Origin: Gnetum montanum
Taxonomy: Eukaryota; Streptophyta; Gnetopsida; Gnetales; Gnetaceae
Assembly: GCA_015680685.1 (NCBI GenBank)
Contig: MNCI01023788.1
Span: 62,001-126,000, forward strand
Reading direction: 5' to 3'
Length of the DNA stretch: 64,000 nucleotides
Shown here one piece after another: positions 59,031 to 64,000 of the stretch. Position 1 is the first letter of the stretch. Every line of letters begins with the position of its first letter. Below the pieces are notes generated by a model. The model was not told the origin of the DNA, did not search any database, and worked only from the letters and a program-made list of their open reading frames with translations. The position numbers and the translations under genes are program-made.

Positions 59031-61330
59031 ATTATTAGGGTGTTCCTATCATTTCTTAATAGTTCTTTACCTTGCTCATACCCTTGGTTAGATCAAGTTC
59101 TTATCTTATTACAATTGTAGAGTTCAAAAACTTTTCAAAAAGAAACCCCTTAGGTGTTATATATTTTAGTTACTTATGATCTTTTATCATTCTCCTTTCT
59201 TATTATGGCATAAAATAGTTGATATGATCTATTAAGAGTGATATCTAAATCTTTCTTTCCTTAGTTTGATTGATTAAGTTTAAGATTCTTATTATTTCTT
59301 TGTACTTACCCTTATAATATCTTCAGGTGTTAAGAATTTTTTGCTGAAAGTTTCAGACTTTCATTCGCTTATATTGTGCAATGCAGAAATTTTCACTTAT
59401 ATCATGCAATGCACAAATTTTTGTTTACTTATATTACACAATGCACCTCATGCTATGCCCCCTCTTCCTCCCCCCCTCTCCCCACAACCCCTCCCCCCTC
59501 TCTCTCTCTCAAATAAGTAAGTTGAGCATTCCAAGATTACCAGGATTTAAGAATTTTGGAAATTGGAGGTACAAAGATGAAGTTATGACCTTTGGAAGCT
59601 ACTGCAAGAGGGCTGAGGAAAATCTACAAAAACCTCTCTTGTTACAAATGAGAGATGAAAAATTTCACTAACTTCTGTGCACACACACACACACACATAT
59701 TTTTTATATGCATGACATCATCGGATATGACATCATAGGTGCCTACGACATCGTAAATATGATATCACCATTAAAAAGTTCAAATTTTTCATTGATTTTT
59801 CCTAGAAAATATAAGTCAAATGCAATATTTGAAAGATGTAAAGCTTATCTAGAGTGTCATTCCCATTAACAATGCATAGTTTTCAAAACTTTGGTGTTCA
59901 ATGTTTTTGAAGAAGAAATCTTGAACAACAAGATTTTGTTATATGGACATGAGATGGGTAATGAAGTTTTGATTTATGGACAAAGTATTAGAGATTATGG
60001 AAAGTATTAGAGATTATGGAAAGTATTTTAGAGGTTTTGGATGATCTTGGAAGGCACAAGATCATGTGGAATTACTTGGCAAGTATGAAATATGAGAGTT
60101 ATACAAGTGGATCCTTCCCAAAGCAAGCTCTAGTTCGTAGTGCCCTTACATAACCATGCCTAAGGTGTCCTTAGGCAGTCAAGGATTTGAATATAAGGTG
60201 TACCTATCACACATGTTAGTATCACCAAATTGGAAAAATAATGCTATGTTGTACAAAACCACAAGTTATGATTAAATATATAGTAAGGCAAAATGGACTA
60301 GAGAAAGGATTGCTAAACTTAGGACATGAGGTATCTTACCATATGCATAATAAATCCTTCTATGTTATTAATGGTTAAAGTAATCATTAGCCCTTCTTTC
60401 CAAGATTCAAACCAAGTGTAAACCAATCATAAGACTATCACTATTGCAAGGAGTATTACCATTTGGTCTATTCTCTACGGAAGGAGTTTATTCATTACAT
60501 GTTTTATTTTTTAGATTCCTAAGAAGCCACCTACCTTCACATGTCTTTCTAGTGGGACCCCCAGAAATTTATTCTTCTGCATTTATTTTATTTTTTTGAA
60601 CTCTGCCAACCTTACCAGAGGACTCCTTTCAGGCATGGGTAACATGTCTTTCCATTGACATGGTAGGACAACACTTATTTTGCTCTTACTCCTTTTTACA
60701 TTAGATCTACAAGGATATAATACTTCCTTAGCAACATGATATAACTCATAGCAGCAATATGAGAAAATCCACAAATCCCCTTGATTTCACACCTTTCACA
60801 TTCCCCTTTGGTTCTTCACCTTTGAATCTAGGCTTAATGATCATAAGTTTATTCTTAGTTTAATGATGGAAAAAATATCATTATGGCCATGGTAAGAACC
60901 TTTTATTATTGGAATGGATGGGTGGGTGTTGTGGTCTCATTGTACATATAATCAGTCCCTTATGATTTGATAACATAGAGAAATTTTCATCTTACTGGAA
61001 CTACATCTTGCTTTATTCAATATGTTTTATTCAAAATTGATAGAAATATGTACAAGTAATATGTAAATAAAGTATGAGAAATTGTAAAATATATTAAGAA
61101 GGAAAAAGATTAAAAGGAAGCAAAAACTATCAAAGAATTGCAAATGGTTTAAGAAATGAAAAGTAATAAAAGAATGAAAAGATATCAAAGAATGTGAAAA
61201 TTGGTAAGAAATGTGAGAAGGCATAATAAAAAATTAGAAATCAGAAATAAATTGTAAAACAAAAAAATTGAAAAGAACTTATTAATTCTTTGATCATGAT
61301 TGGTGTCTCCTCCACGATTGAACTCATGGA
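59031..61330 (-). other. non-coding spacer of element F
   Basis: Read on the minus strand: pyrimidine tract (61290-61030), block matching C 27880-27970 (61000-60890), 20-bp motif (60650-60631), G-rich box GGGAAGGATCCACTTGTA (60125-60105), then a stretch with simple repeats: CA-type run at 59683-59697, C/CT-rich run at 59470-59510, and three loose copies of CTTATATTNNGCAATGCA at 59367-59450. Reading frame 59381-59671 (plus) crosses these repeats and is not credible. Confidence 0.6.
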
Positions 61331-62182
61331 CAAGTGTTTGGAAAATGGATCCTAGTTCCCCTAGATCATACACTTGAGATTTCTCACATACCATCCTTAG
61401 TGACTTAGCTTTTCAGTTATTGTCCCATGTAATCTTGATGGTAATTGAATTTCAATCATCTAAATTCTTAGCTCCTCTTTTTGTTGGTATATGATTATGG
61501 TTTAGTATTTCCATTTGTAAGTTCTTAGTTGGGATCATTTTCTCAAAATGGGAATTAATAAGTGGTTCAGATGTTTCCATGCATGTTTTAAACACTTTTA
61601 GGTTCTTAGTTTGTGACCACTAGGTATCTTTTCGTTTAGTGGCCCTTGCTCTCTCTTGTGCACATACTTGTCTTTCATATTTAGTGTGGGTTTGTGTCAT
61701 GACTATGTTGACATTTTGAAGTGTTGGTTCACAACTACATCTTTCTTTATCATTAGTAATGCATGGAATTGCCTATCTCTCCACAATGATAGGTTCATCT
61801 ATTATGTTTTGCATTGGAGTGGTAATGAATGTTGGGTTTTATGTTAGATTGGAAGACATTGTTTTGATGAGGAAGGATTTTGGAGGTCTGGGAGAATCAC
61901 CATGGATAATATATCTTCCCCTATGGCCCATTGATTTATCTCTTCTAGGTTTGGAGGAGGTCCTAGGCATTGAGGCCCTTCTAGTCTAGGATGTACTCCA
62001 TATTCTCGAGGATTTTCTGCATTAGTTGAATGTACCATTTGAGTGTGGTAAGGGTCTAATTGAGCATATGAAACCTCTACTTGAGTTTTTTCATTTCAAT
62101 TTTCTTCATTATATATCCTATCATTTCTCCTATGAGTGTTCTCATCATACAATGCATTATTGACCCTATGTGAAGAAGACAT
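61331..62182 (-). pseudogene. gag of element F (shortened)
   Basis: The minus-strand start MSSSHRVNNALYDE at 62182 matches the C gag start; the frame 62038-61844 gives a Pro/Glu/Leu-rich segment (GVHPRLEGPQCLGPPP). The capsid-like middle is deleted. The tail near 61640-61450 reads ATKRKDT, FKTCMETSEPLINS and HIPTKR, matching A (ATKPKNI, CMETVDPLISS, YAPKR). It ends at a purine-rich CTAGGGGAACTAGGATCC (61365-61348), a degenerate internal polypurine motif. Confidence 0.65.
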
Positions 62183-62294
62183 GGTTTTATTTGATATGTG
62201 TGTGACTTAAAATATTAATATTTTCTAAAAGATAAATCCTTAATACTTTTATAGTGATAATTTATAATATAGCTAATCTAGATAACTAACACCA

Positions 62295-62312
62295 TCCCTA
62301 GCAACGACACCA
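62295..62312 (-). promoter_or_regulatory. primer binding site of F, tRNA-Asp type
   Basis: Minus strand TGGTGTCGTTGCTAGGGA, one base from the LTR end; 14 of 18 to the plant tRNA-Asp complement, with all four changes being transitions. Confidence 0.85.
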
Positions 62313-62313
62313 A

Positions 62314-63215
62314 TGATGAGCCACATGTACCCCTATGCCCAACCATATGAACCATAAGAGTTCATGCACGATTCAGTCAAATTCCATGGATGGTATTAGT
62401 TGTGGAATCTAGATCATTAAACATTGATCGCAGGATACTATCTTCCTACTTGGACTAGTGGCATCTTTCTCACATATGGTTTAGTCCAAAGTGAGGCATA
62501 TGATAAATGATGTTATTAGGCCCTAATTACTCCTAGCGATAAACATAATTGGGAATGCAATTTAGTCCTATGTCTAAGTAATGATAGTAAGGTATATCTA
62601 CTCTAGCCTAGAACGATGAGCATCTAGTTCTAGCTTACCATACACATCTTGGGCTCATGTAACCATTACTGAGTTACCAAGCATTATGCTACTAGACTAA
62701 CCAAGCAATAACACTACTGGGATTACCAAAAGATTACACTTAAACACTCGAAACCAGTTATACTCATTCTACTTTATTAATGAACCAGAAAGTAAAGTAC
62801 TTGAAAATGTAAATGATTAAACTAAGAAAATAGTAAAAACTATGCTAAGTAAAATGATAAAACTAAGTGGATGTTGCAATCATGAAAAAAAATCTTGATC
62901 TTTATTTCAAGACATGAATTGTGCCCAAGTACATTTTTCTTGAATAAAGATTCTATACAACTCCTCAACACCACACTATGGGCATTCTCTATATTGCTAA
63001 AACTACCAAAAAAAAAAAACAAAAAAAAACAAAAACTGCAGGAGTCTACCTAGGGGTGGAATGAAAGTTAATCGGATTGTATGCCCAAATGTTGTATTTA
63101 TAGCTAGGCATGCATTTCGTGATATCAGATATCCAATAACGTAGCATGAGATTCGATATCAGGGCTCCAATATCGAGGCTAAGATATCTTAGCCACTAAA
63201 AAACACGATTCATCA
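62314..63215 (-). repeat. 5' LTR of element F
   Basis: Minus strand from TGATGAATCGTG (63215) to GGCTCATCA (62314). TATA-like TATAAATA at 63102-63095. The perfect 18-bp palindrome GGCTAAGATATCTTAGCC lies at 63177-63194, in U3 upstream of TATA. A-rich insert at 63008-63035. Confidence 0.9.
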
Positions 63216-63220
63216 CCACT

Positions 63221-64000
63221 TATATAAAATCCACATTAATAGATTTTTTGCACATTGCTTGAATTTCCTACACAACTTATCCCATTGATGTTCAAAACTC
63301 TTGCCAGTAAATTTGCCTCCATAATTCAATAACTTTAATTAGATTTCTATACTATAATTGCAATCACTCATTCACAAATAGAGAAGGTATTGCACATTTA
63401 AGGAGTAATGTGTAGGTAGTTTTATTTTTGTTATTTATTTACTACATTGGATCTATTACCAAGAATTGTTAAGATTTTTTTAAATATTTTTATAACTAAA
63501 GTTTACTTGGACTTCCCATACCATTGGCCGTTAGAACACCTAGAACGTGGGAAAAGTCAAATTTCTGGGTGAGTGTCATGGACATACAGGCCATATCAAG
63601 TTATGTTATCACCTATCATGTTTAATTACGATAAATAATGAAAGAAAAACAGCAAAAACACCTTTAATAAGAAATAGCGATATTTTCAATTAATCATACC
63701 GCTCATCGGAATAAGTGTTTTCCATGACCATTTGGCTGTATTCGAGATGACTCGTAGATGACTTTGCTCTGGAGTAAGATTTGAAAACTAGCACAATAAA
63801 ACTTTGTTAATAGATTTAAGGAATTGATTTGAAAATTTATAAATAGTGAAAAGCGATATCATTTCTTGATATGCAGGCACCACGAATCGAGCTCCACGAT
63901 CTCTGCTATAAAGCCTGCACCAATCCGTGAAATCCAATCCAACCTATCATGATAAACAAAAGCCGGATACAAAGAAATGACAAATATAGGTATGATTATT
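63221..64000. other. unassigned flank, less AT-rich toward the end
   Basis: 63221-63520 is AT-rich with no motif. From 63520 the composition resembles 51767-53671. A TTGATATGCAGGCACC sequence at 63868-63883 looks like an acceptor site, but the frame after it soon stops; no exon can be supported. Confidence 0.35.

Larger units (their letters stand above)
57353..63215 (-). mobile_element. complete pol-less Athila-like element F
   Basis: 5863 bp, minus strand: 5' LTR 62314-63215, primer site 62295-62312, gag about 62182-61330, spacer with the 20-bp motif (60631-60650) and G-rich box (60105-60125), short ORF2 near 59020-58800, polypurine region, 3' LTR 57353-58233. Flanks are CCACA (57348-57352) and CCACT (63216-63220), a 4 of 5 target duplication. 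No pol domain. Shares gag start with C and gag tail with A. Confidence 0.88.

Noticed and set aside
59381-59671. 96-codon plus-strand frame
   Set aside because: Runs through C/CT-rich and other simple sequence inside element F's spacer, antisense to the element; no family resemblance.
63868-63960. Exon after a TGCAG acceptor near the right edge
   Set aside because: The frames after the site stop quickly and no donor or upstream exon could be matched.
1-64000. tRNA or rRNA genes
   Set aside because: None recognised by eye. The tRNA-Asp-like words at 25146 and 62295 are primer binding sites next to LTRs, not tRNA genes.

Overview
The window is AT-rich nuclear plant DNA (about two thirds A+T by eye) made almost entirely of old, decayed retrotransposons. 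I found no intact host gene, no rRNA or tRNA gene and no CRISPR array. Several things point to a large-genome seed plant, with a gymnosperm plausible but not proven: Athila-type Ty3/gypsy pol, primer binding sites complementary to plant tRNA-Asp, a Ty1/copia pol, plant L1 and RTE LINEs, LTR pairs that differ visibly, and stop codons throughout every reading frame.

Layout. 1-4855: 3' part of a pol-less Athila-like element (A), ending in an LTR at 3889-4855. 3889-18400: a pol-bearing relative (B) using that LTR as its 5' LTR, with gag, protease, RT, RNase H, integrase, a long spacer, a second ORF (ORF2) and a 3' LTR at 17538-18400. A 1526-bp solo LTR (11536-13061) with a perfect 5-bp target duplication and two internal tandem arrays sits in B's spacer. 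20165-20640: LINE fragment. 20690-23245: gag to RT of a third Athila-like copy (D). 23245-35025: a minus-strand Ty1/copia element, split by a complete pol-less Athila-like element (C, 24240-31451, target duplication AAATA). 35026-43690: spacer, ORF2 and 3' LTR of an Athila-like copy (E), probably the other half of D, carrying a LINE insertion. 43740-46480: minus-strand LINE of the same family. 47535-49061: GC-rich L1 3' fragment with a duplicated tail. 50839-51766: four 232-bp tandem repeats. 51767-54097: less AT-rich, possibly low-copy DNA. 54690-56490: RTE LINE. 57353-63215: a second complete pol-less Athila-like element (F), minus strand. 63221-64000: unassigned.

The most interesting signal is the Athila-like family itself. 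Three copies (A, C, F) lack RT, RNase H and integrase. A and F share a gag C-terminal module, C retains a shortened form, and all three share one architecture: LTR, tRNA-Asp primer site, gag, an internal polypurine-tract-like motif, pyrimidine tract, spacer with recurring short motifs, ORF2 (coiled coil in the longer copies), terminal polypurine tract, LTR. Pol-bearing relatives B and D/E lie in the same window and could have supplied enzymes in trans. Their LTRs tend to carry inverted repeats just upstream of the TATA box. All function statements come from motif reading by eye; no search or alignment was run.
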